This document shows, one piece after another, positions 1-8,580 of a DNA stretch of 64,000 nt; within the stretch, counting starts at the first letter, position 1, and every line of letters begins with the position of its first letter. A model generated the notes under the pieces. The model saw only the letters and a list, made by a program, of their open reading frames with translations. It ran no database searches and had not been told where the DNA came from. The translations under genes and the position numbers were made by a program. Source of the stretch: Burkholderiales bacterium PBB2 (lineage in GTDB: Bacteria > Pseudomonadota > Gammaproteobacteria > Burkholderiales > Burkholderiaceae_C). Where the stretch lies: contig NKIM01000025.1 in the NCBI GenBank assembly GCA_002255955.1, positions 1-64,000 on the forward strand. Direction: 5' to 3'.

Positions 1-50
1 CAGCGAACGGAGGGAGATTGGCGCCGCTGAGCCGCGGAGTGAGCACCGAG

Positions 51-99
51 GGGAGTCGGCTCGCAGAGCCGACCCGCGAACCATGAGCCCGGCGGCGGG
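51..99 (+). repeat. REP-like intergenic repeat, copy 1
   Basis: A non-coding unit made of a perfect hairpin (GTCGGCTC, 3-nt loop, GAGCCGAC; 55-73) followed by a conserved tail beginning GAACCATGAGCCCGGCGG. A close copy lies on the other strand at 48290-48338. Both copies are between genes. The rest of bases 1-166 shows no gene. Confidence 0.6.
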
Positions 100-166
100 C
101 CGAGCCACCGCAGCGAGCAGAACCAGCATTACGGCGGTCCGCAGCCCCTGCTCGAGGCCCACAGGC

Positions 167-1012
167 TCACATGCCCTTGAACAGATGCGTGTAGCTGCGG
201 CTGACTTCGAGCTTTTCGCTCAGGCCTTTGACGCCCACCATCTGGCGGCCTCGGAAATCGCGGGTGATGCCGTCGATGGCGCGGGCATTGACCAGGGTGG
301 AGCGGTGGATCTGCCAGAACAGGCTGGGGTCGAGCTCGTCCACCAGCTCCTTGATCGGCTTGCGGATCAGAGCTTCGACGCGGGCGGTCTGCACCCGCGT
401 GTATTTTTCATCGCTGATGAAGAACAGCACGTCCTCGACCGGGATCATCTGGATGGCCTGGCCGACCGTGGCCTGGATCCATTGCAGGTAGTTGGGCTTG
501 GCGCCCGGGTTGAGCTGGCTGGAGAGCTTGTGCAGCAGCTGCTGCAGCGGCGCACCTGCGGGCTCGGCCACATCGGGCACGCTGGCGCTGTCCTGGCGCT
601 GGGCCAGGCGCTTCTTGATGCGCTGCACCGTCACCAGCAGGCGCTCGCGCTCGGCGGGCTTGAGCACATAGTCGGCCACGCCCTGCTCAAAGGCTTCCAC
701 CGCGTACTGGTCGTAGGCGGTGATGAAGACGATCTCGGGCACCAGCCAGGAATCATCCTCGGGCAGCTGCGCGATCTGGCGGGCGGCATCGACCCCGGTC
801 AGGCCGGGCATGCGGATGTCCAGAAACACCAGGTCGGGCCGGTGCTCGCGCACCAGCTCCACCGCCTCCAGGCCGTTCTTGGCCTCGGCGACGATGTCGA
901 GATCGGGCCAGACCTCGGTCAGGCGGCTGCGCAGCTGTTCGCGCATCAGGCGCTCGTCGTCGGCCAGGACGGCGCGCACGCGGGTGGGGGCGGGGGTGTT
1001 TGGCTGGTTCAT
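167..1012 (-). CDS. LytTR-family response regulator
   Basis: A 281-residue transcriptional regulator. The receiver domain (about residues 13-130) has the acidic pair LADDE near 17-20, the phospho-acceptor D65 in VFLDIRMPG and the conserved lysine in VLKPAE. The C-terminal 105 residues form a LytTR DNA-binding domain (IHRSTLVNARAID is typical). It is the downstream gene of a unit with a LytS-type kinase (1450-2892) and a small membrane protein, so the kinase is the likely phospho-donor. A TAACAT hexamer sits six bases before the ATG with no Shine-Dalgarno sequence, so it may also have its own leaderless transcript. The target genes are unknown. Confidence 0.93.
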   Translation of the reverse strand: MNQPNTPAPTRVRAVLADDERLMREQLRSRLTEVWPDLDIVAEAKNGLEAVELVREHRPDLVFLDIRMPGLTGVDAARQIAQLPEDDSWLVPEIVFITAYDQYAVEAFEQGVADYVLKPAERERLLVTVQRIKKRLAQRQDSASVPDVAEPAGAPLQQLLHKLSSQLNPGAKPNYLQWIQATVGQAIQMIPVEDVLFFISDEKYTRVQTARVEALIRKPIKELVDELDPSLFWQIHRSTLVNARAIDGITRDFRGRQMVGVKGLSEKLEVSRSYTHLFKGM

Positions 1013-1018
1013 GCGCGG

Positions 1019-1024
1019 ATGTTA
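1019..1024 (-). promoter_or_regulatory. -10-like hexamer, leaderless start of LytTR regulator
   Basis: TAACAT on the minus strand, six bases (CCGCGC) before the ATG at 1012. A CTGAAC -35-like element lies 16-17 bases upstream. Initiation at the usual distance would fall on the start codon. Confidence 0.45.
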
Positions 1025-1042
1025 AGTCGGCTTCGGAGGTGT

Positions 1043-1453
1043 TCAGGCTTGCGCACGGCGCTTGGGGCGGCGGTCGCGCAGCAGCAGCCAGAGCACCAGG
1101 CCTAGCAGGATCAGCGGTGAGCCCAGCACCGCGCCGACGCTGAACAGCGCCGCCAGCACCGTGCCCACCACGCAGACCAGCACGCCGCCGACGATCAGCA
1201 GGGGCAGGCCCACACCGAGCAGCAAGACCAGGGGCAGCACAAACAGCAGCACCATGCCGGTGATCAAGCCGCCGACCAGCAGCTCGGCCCACTGGCCGGA
1301 GGCCATCTCACCGAGGTACAGGTCTTCGCCATTGATGCTGATGCTGACGCCGGGGTGGCTCCACATTTCTTGCCAGAGCCAGACGCCCGACACGGCGGCC
1401 ACCAGGGCCAGAACCAGGCTCAGGGCCAAGGTGAATTTGGCAAAGCTTTTCAT
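1043..1453 (-). CDS. small membrane protein between LytS kinase and LytTR regulator
   Basis: A 136-residue protein of unknown family. It has an N-terminal membrane segment (about 5-30), a short exported part containing VSISINGEDLYLGEMASGQW, then two or three strongly hydrophobic Leu/Val-rich segments (about 58-125) and a basic tail RDRRPKRRAQA. Its start codon overlaps the stop of the upstream kinase (ATGA, 1450-1453), so the two are translationally coupled. The position in the operon suggests an accessory to the sensor, for example sensing or signal transfer; that is inference only. Confidence 0.75.
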   Translation of the reverse strand: MKSFAKFTLALSLVLALVAAVSGVWLWQEMWSHPGVSISINGEDLYLGEMASGQWAELLVGGLITGMVLLFVLPLVLLLGVGLPLLIVGGVLVCVVGTVLAALFSVGAVLGSPLILLGLVLWLLLRDRRPKRRAQA

Positions 1454-2892
1454 GCGGAGGCTCCTTCGTGCTCGTCGGCGCGGCTGCGGTAAGGCACGGT
1501 GATGGTCACCACGGTGCCGCTGGGTTGGTTCTCGGTGACGGTGACGCTGGCGCGTGAGCCGTAGAGGATCATCAAGCGCTCGCGGATATTGGCCAGTCCC
1601 ACGCCGGTTCCGGCGGTGGCGGCGCGGCCGAAGCCCAGGCCGGTGTCGGCCACGGTGACGGCCAGCTTGCCGTGCAGCACCTCGGCCTTGACGCGCAGCA
1701 GGCCGCCCTCGGCCTTGGGCTCCAGGCCATGCTTGATGGCGTTCTCGACCAGGCTCTGGATCATCATGGGCGGGAACTCGGCCGAGAGCAGGCCCTCGGG
1801 CACATCGATCTCGGTCTGCAGCCGCTCTTCCATGCGCATCTGCAGGATTTCGAGGTAGGGCTTGATGACGGCCAGCTCGCGGCCCAGGTCACGCACGCCG
1901 CTGGCATTGGCCTCGCGCATGGTGGGCATGGAGGCGCGCAGCAGGGCGATCAGGTTCTTCTGCATCTGCGAGGCGCGCGGCGGGTCGGTTTCGATCAGGT
2001 GGTCGATGGAAGCCAGGGTGTTGAACAGGAAATGCGGTTCCACCTGGGCTTGCATGGCGGCCATGCGGGCTTCGATGACCTGGCGTTTGAGCGATTCGGC
2101 CTCGGCGGTCTCGGTCGCCTGGGCGGCCTTCACCTCGGCCTGGATGCGGCCCTTGTAGGTGATCTTGATCACGAAGGAGGCCAGCACCCAGAGCACCGAC
2201 AGGTCCACCAGAAAGTCGCCCAGGTGGATGACCCGCACGCGGGAATGCGAGCCGCCATTGCCTTGCGCTTCCTCGATCAGGCGCTCGGTTTCGGCGCGGG
2301 CCTCTTCGATGGCCTGCTTGGTCTCCTGGGCCTGCTGAGCCTCTTGTTCCGCCTTCTCCTGGGCGTCGCGGGCTTCTTCGGCGATCTTCTCCAGTGCCAC
2401 CCGGGCGTCTTCGACGGCGCGGCGGATGTCTTCCCGGTTGGCCGATTCGGGGAAGCGGATGTTGACCCCGGCGCCTTCGCCTTCGCTGCCGGCGTCCGAG
2501 GCGGGCTTGTCGCCCGCGGCCGAGCGCGGCAGCACGCGCACACCGCGCTCGTCGATGCTGATCTCGTAGTGGATGCCCTTGCCGTTCTTGTCGGCCTTGT
2601 CGGCCTTCTCGGCCCTCTCAGGTTTCTCCGGCTTGGCCACCGGTGGCAGGCGCGGCAGCTTGCTGCGCGGCACCGAGCCGTCTTCCACCTGCTCGGTGAT
2701 GCGCCAGGTGAAGGGTGGCAGCGAGGACAAGATGTTGGCGCCAATGATCAGCAGCACCGACAGGATGGCAAAACGCCGCCAGCTGATGCCGACCAGCCAG
2801 CCGGCATAGACATGGAACCAGCGCAGCACCAGGGAGGAGAACTGCTGCCAGCGTTGGTAAGGCGTCGGAGGGAGGGCGGGCGAGGGGGACAT
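1450..2892 (-). CDS. LytS/YehU-type sensor histidine kinase with periplasmic coiled coil
   Basis: A 480-residue membrane sensor. The start at 2892 (MSPSPALPP) is chosen because the longer frame adds a non-conserved head. One membrane segment is near 40-56 and a second near 225-245. The roughly 170-residue loop between them contains a Lys/Glu/Pro tract and a long charged coiled coil (about 153-211, AEKA/EEA heptads). The cytoplasmic part has the His_kinase (PF06580) motif EPHFLFNTLA with H287 as likely phospho-acceptor, then a HATPase domain with NAIKHGLEPK and GLGFG...GVGLANIRERL. Its partner is the LytTR regulator at 167-1012. The extended coiled-coil sensor loop is unusual and suggests mechanical or protein-protein sensing. 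Confidence 0.92.
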   Translation of the reverse strand: MSPSPALPPTPYQRWQQFSSLVLRWFHVYAGWLVGISWRRFAILSVLLIIGANILSSLPPFTWRITEQVEDGSVPRSKLPRLPPVAKPEKPERAEKADKADKNGKGIHYEISIDERGVRVLPRSAAGDKPASDAGSEGEGAGVNIRFPESANREDIRRAVEDARVALEKIAEEARDAQEKAEQEAQQAQETKQAIEEARAETERLIEEAQGNGGSHSRVRVIHLGDFLVDLSVLWVLASFVIKITYKGRIQAEVKAAQATETAEAESLKRQVIEARMAAMQAQVEPHFLFNTLASIDHLIETDPPRASQMQKNLIALLRASMPTMREANASGVRDLGRELAVIKPYLEILQMRMEERLQTEIDVPEGLLSAEFPPMMIQSLVENAIKHGLEPKAEGGLLRVKAEVLHGKLAVTVADTGLGFGRAATAGTGVGLANIRERLMILYGSRASVTVTENQPSGTVVTITVPYRSRADEHEGASA

Positions 2893-3096
2893 GGGCGGTG
2901 TTGAACCTTGGGTCTTTGCATGCACTGTACGCAAGCCGCCCGACCCGAGCGACGGCAGCGCGACGCGCCGTGCGGGCAAGGGGCTGAATTGCAGGAACGA
3001 GCGACAGTCCGGAGGCCGGGTTTCAGGCCCGCCGGCCCCGAGGGAATGGGGGCAGGGTGTCGGGCGTGAAGTCCATCACGAATGGCCCGAGCCCAC

Positions 3097-3135
3097 GAAA
3101 AAAACCCGCCGGCCTCGTGAGGCGCGGCGGGCGGG
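3097..3135 (-). terminator. rho-independent terminator of the cyt b561-YceI operon
   Basis: Read on the minus strand: a CCCGCC/GGCGGG stem with an inner GCCTC/GAGGC pairing, followed by seven T residues. It lies just past the stop of the YceI gene at 3188. Confidence 0.85.
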
Positions 3136-3187
3136 CGAGCGATCGGCCCCGCTTGCGCCGGAGCCGGCGCAGGGCCAAGGGATCGAC

Positions 3188-3757
3188 TTACTGCTTGACG
3201 GCTTCGACCTGGATCACCAGTTTGACCGCCTTGGGGAAGCCCCAGGCCAGGCCGTAGTCCACGCCCCACTGGGTGCGGTCGATGGTGGCTTCGAAGTCGC
3301 CGCCGCAGACTTCACGCTTGAGCATGGGGCTTTGGTAGCAGCCGAAACCGACAGCCTTGAGCGTGACCGGGGCGGTCTTGCCCTTGAGGGTCAGCTCGCC
3401 GGCCACTTCGGTGACCTTGTCGCCGCTGAAGCTGAACTTGTCGCCCACGAACTTGGCGGTGGCGAACTTGCCCGCGTCGAAGATGTCTTCGCTTTGCAGG
3501 TGCTTGTCAAAGGCGGCCGAGCCGGTGTTGATGCTGGCCATTTGCAGGGTCAGCTCGACGCGGCCGGTCTTGGCGGCGCGGTCCAGGGTGACCGTGCCTT
3601 CCTTCTTGTCGAAGCGGCCGCGGTTGGTGGACACGCCGAAGTGCGAGATCTCGAAGGTGGCGTAGGTGTGGGTCGGCTCGATGGCGTAGGTGGCCGATTC
3701 CGCTTGCGCGAAGCTGGAGGCGGCCAGGGCCAGGGCGGCGATCAGGGTCTTGTTCAT
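3188..3757 (-). CDS. YceI-family periplasmic lipid-binding protein
   Basis: A 189-residue exported protein. The start at 3757 follows AAGGAAG and gives a clean signal peptide (MNKTLIAALALAASSFAQA). The mature part is a YceI beta-barrel (lipocalin-like; members bind polyisoprenoid lipids), with YAIEPTHTYATFEISHFG, the DAGKFATAKFVGDKF segment and the family ending DYGLAWGFPKAVKLVIQVEAVK. It is last in an operon with a second YceI and a cytochrome b561, a pairing also seen for yceI and yceJ in enterics. Its function is probably handling of isoprenoid or quinone-like lipids in the periplasm. Confidence 0.92.
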   Translation of the reverse strand: MNKTLIAALALAASSFAQAESATYAIEPTHTYATFEISHFGVSTNRGRFDKKEGTVTLDRAAKTGRVELTLQMASINTGSAAFDKHLQSEDIFDAGKFATAKFVGDKFSFSGDKVTEVAGELTLKGKTAPVTLKAVGFGCYQSPMLKREVCGGDFEATIDRTQWGVDYGLAWGFPKAVKLVIQVEAVKQ

Positions 3758-3839
3758 CTCAGGGCTTCCTTGCTGGGTCAAAAAAAGTTGAAAAAAGGGG
3801 CGGGGGAAATTGGGTGGGTGATCCGCTTGCCGCGAAGGC

Positions 3840-4460
3840 TCAGAGTGCCGCCACGCCGCTGAACAGCAGCTTGAACTTCACTTGCACTTCGTTGGCGACC
3901 ATGGAGGTGTCGGCCCACTCGCCGTCACCGATCTTGAACTCCAGGCGCTTGAGCACAAAGCTGCCATTCGCGGTGGTGATGCCGCCAGCCTGGCTCAGGC
4001 TGATGGGCACGCTCAGGTCGCGGGTCTGGCCCTTCAGGCTCAGCTTGCCGCTGACTTCGAACTTGCCGCCGCCCAAGGCCTTGATGGCGCTGCTCTGAAA
4101 GCTGGCCTGCGGCAGGCGCTTGCTGTCGAACCAGGCGGCCTTGCCCAGCTCGGCGTCGAACTCGGGCGCGCCGATGCTGGCGCTGGCCAGGTCGATGGTG
4201 AAGGCGACGCGGCCGGCCTCGGGCTTCTTGGGGTCAAAGCTCAGCTGGGCGTCGAATTTCTTGAAGCGGCCCTCCACCGGCACGCCCATCTGGCGGCTGA
4301 CGAAGAGCAGCTCGCTGCCAGCCGCCTGCAACTGCGGCGCGGCGGCCGGTGCCGGTGCGGCCGCGGCCGGCTTGGCTGCCGCGCTGGGTTTGGTTTGTGC
4401 CCAGCTGGTGCTCAGGCTGGCCAGCAGGGCGGTCATCACCATCAAACGGATCGGTTTCAT
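3840..4460 (-). CDS. YceI-family periplasmic protein, second copy
   Basis: A 206-residue paralogue of the downstream gene. The signal peptide MKPIRLMVMTALLASLSTSWAQ is followed by an Ala/Pro/Lys linker (AAAKPAAAAPAPAAA) before the YceI barrel (about 50-206; FDAQLSFDPKKPEAGRVAFTIDLASASIG, FEVSGKLSLKGQTRDLSVPI). The start at 4460 is chosen for the signal peptide and a GAAAGG ribosome site. It lies 58 bp after the cytochrome b561 gene and 82 bp before the other YceI gene. The divergence between the copies suggests they bind different ligands. Confidence 0.9.
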   Translation of the reverse strand: MKPIRLMVMTALLASLSTSWAQTKPSAAAKPAAAAPAPAAAPQLQAAGSELLFVSRQMGVPVEGRFKKFDAQLSFDPKKPEAGRVAFTIDLASASIGAPEFDAELGKAAWFDSKRLPQASFQSSAIKALGGGKFEVSGKLSLKGQTRDLSVPISLSQAGGITTANGSFVLKRLEFKIGDGEWADTSMVANEVQVKFKLLFSGVAAL

Positions 4461-4518
4461 CGCAAAGCCTTTCGCTTCGGTTTCGAAAAAGAGGTGGGGC
4501 AAGCAGGGGCCGAGGGCT

Positions 4519-5109
4519 TCAGCGCCGCGCCGGCATCATGCGCAGCAGCAGGCCGTCACGGTCCAGCAGCTGGTGCTTCAGCGCAGCGGCGATGTGCATC
4601 AGCACCAGGCCGGCCATGGCAAAGGCCAGCAGCTTGTGCGCTTCTTTGAGGGTGTCGGCCAGGGCCTTGTCCACCGGCACGAAGTCAGGCAGCTGCAGCA
4701 CGCCAAACCAGACGATGGGGAAGCCTGCCGCCGAGCTGTAGGCCCAGCCGGCCAGGGGCACCGCGAAGAACAGCACATAGAGCAGCAGATGGGTGGCGTG
4801 GGCCGCACGGGCCTGCCAGGCGGGCATGGGTGCATCGGCCGGCGGGCGGTGGCTCAGGCGCCAGAGCAGGCGCAGGGTGGACAGCAGCAGGATGGTCACG
4901 CCCGCCCATTTGTGCCAGCTGTAGAGCTTGATCCGGCTGGGCGAGAAGGGCAGGTCGGCCATGTACACGCCGAAGGCAAAGGTGGCGATGATCAGCAGGG
5001 CCAGCAGCCAGTGCAGGGCCATGGCCACCGGGCTGTAGCGCGGCACGGCGGCGCTGAGTGTGGGCTCAGGTGTGGACTCGGGGGCGGAGGCTGGTGCTGA
5101 AGCGGTCAT
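4519..5109 (-). CDS. cytochrome b561 (YceJ-like)
   Basis: A 196-residue di-haem membrane cytochrome with four transmembrane helices. Likely haem ligands are visible: ALHWLL in helix 1, SWHKWAG near helix 2, HATHLLLY in helix 3 and VLMHIAAALKH in helix 4. The family moves electrons between ubiquinol and a periplasmic acceptor. It is the first gene of an operon with two YceI lipid-binding proteins, as in yceJ-yceI, so quinone-linked redox handling is likely. The start at 5109 gives a short Ala/Pro/Ser-rich cytoplasmic lead of about 35 residues. Confidence 0.92.
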   Translation of the reverse strand: MTASAPASAPESTPEPTLSAAVPRYSPVAMALHWLLALLIIATFAFGVYMADLPFSPSRIKLYSWHKWAGVTILLLSTLRLLWRLSHRPPADAPMPAWQARAAHATHLLLYVLFFAVPLAGWAYSSAAGFPIVWFGVLQLPDFVPVDKALADTLKEAHKLLAFAMAGLVLMHIAAALKHQLLDRDGLLLRMMPARR

Positions 5110-5338
5110 GGCGGTCTGGCGCGGGGCGCCGGTGTGTCGCAATGTCGGCAGTGTGCGCCGTGGCCCCGGCCTGGCGGTTCATGGCGCTTGATGCCAGGGT
5201 TCAGGGAATTTGAATGGCCACCCGGGGCATTCTTCACCTTCACGGGGTGCACATGCGGGCGTCATGTGCGGGTCACGGTCGCCAGCACAAGATGCCGGGG
5301 GCGATGGATCGCATCGTCCGTTTCTCGGGAGCCCCGCC

Positions 5339-5926
5339 ATGGATATCGTCAGCAAGATCGAAGCTCTGTTTCAGCGCCGCGGCGCCCTGGTTTATACCGG
5401 CCAGCGCCTGGAGCGGCGCGAGGCCGTCAGCGCGCTCGAGCATGCCCTGCAATGCGCCCAGCTGGCCGAATGGGCCCATGCCGACAACGCCCTGGTGGCG
5501 GCCGCCTTTCTGCACGACCTGGGTCAGCTGATGGATGCGCCGGCTGAGGCCGAGCTGCAGGACGACCAGCACGAGACCCGCGCCCTGGTCTTTCTGGCCA
5601 GCGGTGGCTTCGCGGCCGATGTGCTGGAGCCCATCCGCCTGCATGTGCAAGCCAAGCGTTTTCTGGTCGGTAGCGACCCGGCTTATGCCGACAGCCTGTC
5701 GGCTGCGTCCCTGCATTCCTTGTCCTTGCAGGGCGGCCGCATGAATGCCGAAGAGCGGCTGCTCTTCCTGGCGCAACCGCAGGCCGCTCGGGCGCTGCAG
5801 CTGCGTCGCTGGGATGACCTGGCCAAGCACCCGGGCAAGCGCACGCCGCCGCTGGGCTACTACCTGGATCTGCTGGACGGCGTGCTGCAGGATGCGCGCC
5901 AGCCCAGCCGGGTGGCCCTGGTCTGA
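5339..5926 (+). CDS. HD-domain protein of the phosphonate-degradation-associated (PhnZ-like) family
   Basis: A 195-residue HD-fold protein. Visible metal-site motifs are LEHALQCAQLAE, AAFLHDLGQL (the HD pair), DDQHETRA and IRLHVQAKRFL; the RRWDD.AK segment near the C-terminus is typical of TIGR03276 and the PhnZ relatives. PhnZ-type enzymes are mixed-valent di-iron oxygenases acting on hydroxylated phosphonates or related zwitterions. No other phosphonate genes are nearby, so the substrate is unknown. The start at 5339 (MDIVSKIEALF) fits the family N-terminus. Confidence 0.83.
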   Translation: MDIVSKIEALFQRRGALVYTGQRLERREAVSALEHALQCAQLAEWAHADNALVAAAFLHDLGQLMDAPAEAELQDDQHETRALVFLASGGFAADVLEPIRLHVQAKRFLVGSDPAYADSLSAASLHSLSLQGGRMNAEERLLFLAQPQAARALQLRRWDDLAKHPGKRTPPLGYYLDLLDGVLQDARQPSRVALV

Positions 5927-6002
5927 GCGGCGCCGTTTGCTGCCTGGGCGAAGAGTGCGACCCATGCACGATGGGAGCACTCAGACCCGGCTCGGCATGG
6001 GC

Positions 6003-6008
6003 TAGCAT
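6003..6008 (+). promoter_or_regulatory. -10-like hexamer, leaderless start of DUF2799 gene
   Basis: TAGCAT, six bases (CGCGGC) before the ATG at 6015; no ribosome-binding site. Confidence 0.45.
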
Positions 6009-6014
6009 CGCGGC

Positions 6015-6566
6015 ATGATCGAATATCTCCAGGGCCGGCCTGCGGCCCTCTGCCTCCTGGCCAGCCTGGCGCTTCTGAGCGGCTGCGCCAGCATGAGCGA
6101 GTCGCAATGCCGCCAGGCCGACTGGCAGGCGCGCGGCCTGGCCGATGGCCGCGAAGGCCGCAGCGCCCAGCGCATCGAAGACCATATTGAGGCCTGCGGC
6201 AAGATTGGCATCAGCCCGGACAGCAAGGCCTGGACCGAGGGCTGGGAGCGCGGCATCCGCAGCTACTGCACCGCCAGCAATGGCTGGCGCGAGGGCTTGC
6301 GCAACCAGACCTACTGGGAAGGTTGCCGCGGCCATGCGGGTGAGGACGAGTTCCTGCGCTACTACCAGATCGGCCAGCAGCTCTACGGCCTGCAGCAGCA
6401 GCTGGTGCGCAACGACGCCGAGCTGCAGCGCCTGGAGCGCATCCTGCGCGACGCCAAGAATGACGAGGAGCGGGCGCGCCTGCGCGACCAGATGCGCCGT
6501 CTGGACATGGACCAGCTGCGCCTGCGCGCGCTGATCGCGGGCCTGAATTTGGCCGGGCCGCGTTGA
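6015..6566 (+). CDS. DUF2799 lipoprotein
   Basis: A 183-residue exported lipoprotein. The lipobox LLSGC (Cys about residue 25) follows a hydrophobic signal sequence. The mature part has regularly spaced W, G and C residues typical of DUF2799: CRQADWQARGLADGREGR, KAWTEGWERGIRSYC, NGWREGLRNQTYWEGC. The C-terminal third is a charged coiled coil (QQQLVRNDAELQRLERILRDAKN). The biochemical role is unknown. It is a single gene with a leaderless-type promoter. Confidence 0.85.
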   Translation: MIEYLQGRPAALCLLASLALLSGCASMSESQCRQADWQARGLADGREGRSAQRIEDHIEACGKIGISPDSKAWTEGWERGIRSYCTASNGWREGLRNQTYWEGCRGHAGEDEFLRYYQIGQQLYGLQQQLVRNDAELQRLERILRDAKNDEERARLRDQMRRLDMDQLRLRALIAGLNLAGPR

Positions 6567-6626
6567 CCCGCTGATGCGCTTCTGCGGTGCCGGGGCATAC
6601 TGGCCCGCGTTCTTTTTTCACCCTTC

Positions 6627-8459
6627 ATGACACGAGCACTCTCGGCCGAACAGGCCAGCGTTCACGAAGAGCTGCTGCGCCTGCTGGCCCAGCAGGGCCG
6701 GCGCATGCCCTATCCGGTCGGCTTCAGCGCCGCCGTCATCGCCATCATGGCCTGGCAGGGCACCCAGCATTGGCTGGCCGTGCTGTGGCTGACCCTGGTG
6801 GTGGGCGTGTTGGCGCTGCGCTGGTGGGGGCTGGGCAAGCTGACCGTCTGGCGCCATCTGTCCCTGCGCCGGCGTCTGCGAGCCGCCACCGGTCTGAGCT
6901 TGCTCAACGGCCTGGTGTTCAGCGCCTCGCTGGCCTTTGTGCCCTACCTCGATGATTACCAGCGCATGGTGCAGACCATGCTCCTGCTCGGCCTGTGCGC
7001 GGGTTCGGTGGCCACCACCGCCGGTTCGGCGCCGGTGCTCTTGAGCTTTCTGCTGCCAGTCAGCTTCAGCAACAGCCTGTCCTGGTTGGGCTGGCATGCC
7101 GGCGGGCGCGAAAGCACCTGGCTGGAGGTGGCTCTGGGTGCGCTGATCCTGGGCTTCGCCTGGATTCTCGCCAGCCTCGGCCGCGATGCCTACCGGGTGT
7201 TCGTTGAATCGGTGCTGATCCGTCAGCAGCAGACGCAGACCAACCAGCAGCTGCGTCTGGCCTTGCAGAAGGCCGAGCAGGCCATGGAGGCCAAGACCCG
7301 CTTTCTGGCCTCGGCCAGCCATGATTTGCGCCAGCCCATGCACACGCTGTCCCTGCTGGGCTCGGCCCTGGTGCGCCGGCCGCTGGATGCGGAGAGCGCC
7401 GAGATCGGCCGCCACATGAACCTGGCCCTGCAGTCCCTGGCCTCGCAGATGGACGGGCTGCTGGACATCTCCAAGCTCGATGCCCAGGTGGTGCCGGTGG
7501 CCAACCAGGTCTTCTGCCTGAGCAGCTGGCTGCGCCGTATCTGCCTCGAGATGCAGGCCACGGCCCAGGGCAAGGGTCTGAGCCTGGCGTTCGAGTGCCC
7601 GGATTCGGTGTTCGTGGAGAGCGATCCGCTGCTGCTCGAACGCGTGATGCGCAATCTGATCGACAACGCCATCAAGTACACCGAGCGAGGTGGCGTGCGG
7701 GTGGTCGTGACGCCCGAGTTCTGCGATGACAACGAGGATGAGGACGACGAGGACGAGCCCATGTGGACCATCCGCGTCATCGACACCGGCCGCGGTATCG
7801 CGCCCGCCGAACAGGCGCGCATCTTTGAAGAGTTCTACCAAATCGGCAACGCCGAGCGCGACCGGGCCAAGGGCCTGGGCCTGGGCCTGTCCATCGTCAG
7901 CCGCATGGTCGACCTGCTGGACCTGCCCTTGCAGCTGCAATCCGAGCTGGGCCAGGGCAGCACCTTCAGCCTGAGCATTGCCGGCGCGCAGGCCTCGGCC
8001 GCGGCGGTCGGTGATGGTGCTGCAGCCGAGGCCGGTGCCCTGCCGCGCCTGCCCCGCCTGCATGTGCTGGTGCTGGACGACGAAGCGCCGGTGCGCGAAG
8101 CCATGCGCGCCCTGCTCAGCAGCCACGGCTGCGAGGTCACCACCACGGGCAGCACGCGCGAAGCCTTGCTCAAGTGCATGTCTCGCCGCCCCGACATCGT
8201 GCTGACCGATTTCCGCCTGCGCGATGGTGACGACGGCATCTCCGCCCTCCACACCTTGCGCAATGCCCTGCCGGGCCTGCCGGCGGTGTTGATCACCGGC
8301 GACACCGCGCCCGAGCGCTTGCGCGAAGCCCATGCTGCCGGCCTGGTGCTGCTGCACAAGCCGGTGCTGGAAGACCAGCTGATCGCCGCCATCCACCAGG
8401 CCCTGGTCGAGGCCGGTGGGCTCAGCCCCATCAGCCGGGTGCTCGCCGGCACGGCCTGA
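6627..8459 (+). CDS. hybrid sensor histidine kinase with C-terminal receiver
   Basis: A 610-residue kinase. Residues 30-185 hold about six membrane helices with little periplasmic exposure. HisKA follows (FLASASHDLRQPMHTLSLLG, H232), then HATPase (NLIDNAIKYTERGG near 343-356, DTGRGI 386-391, GLGLGLSIVSRMVDLL). A receiver domain (about 478-600) has LDDE and D528 in VLTDFRLRDGDDG. An insert of eleven mostly acidic residues (about 367-377) lies inside the ATPase domain. The class resembles membrane-sensing hybrid kinases with a negative-feedback receiver. No response regulator gene is adjacent, so the output is unknown. A CATACT -10-like element lies at about 6596-6601. Confidence 0.92.
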   Translation: MTRALSAEQASVHEELLRLLAQQGRRMPYPVGFSAAVIAIMAWQGTQHWLAVLWLTLVVGVLALRWWGLGKLTVWRHLSLRRRLRAATGLSLLNGLVFSASLAFVPYLDDYQRMVQTMLLLGLCAGSVATTAGSAPVLLSFLLPVSFSNSLSWLGWHAGGRESTWLEVALGALILGFAWILASLGRDAYRVFVESVLIRQQQTQTNQQLRLALQKAEQAMEAKTRFLASASHDLRQPMHTLSLLGSALVRRPLDAESAEIGRHMNLALQSLASQMDGLLDISKLDAQVVPVANQVFCLSSWLRRICLEMQATAQGKGLSLAFECPDSVFVESDPLLLERVMRNLIDNAIKYTERGGVRVVVTPEFCDDNEDEDDEDEPMWTIRVIDTGRGIAPAEQARIFEEFYQIGNAERDRAKGLGLGLSIVSRMVDLLDLPLQLQSELGQGSTFSLSIAGAQASAAAVGDGAAAEAGALPRLPRLHVLVLDDEAPVREAMRALLSSHGCEVTTTGSTREALLKCMSRRPDIVLTDFRLRDGDDGISALHTLRNALPGLPAVLITGDTAPERLREAHAAGLVLLHKPVLEDQLIAAIHQALVEAGGLSPISRVLAGTA

Positions 8460-8580
8460 GGGCTGCGTCTCCGCGCCGTTTCAGGGCGCGAAGTGGCCTC
8501 AATTGCGGGGTTTCGGTGTTTCGCCCTGCCCGTAAGATTCCGGCAATTCGACCACCGCCTTGGCCGGGCCCTGCACCCGC

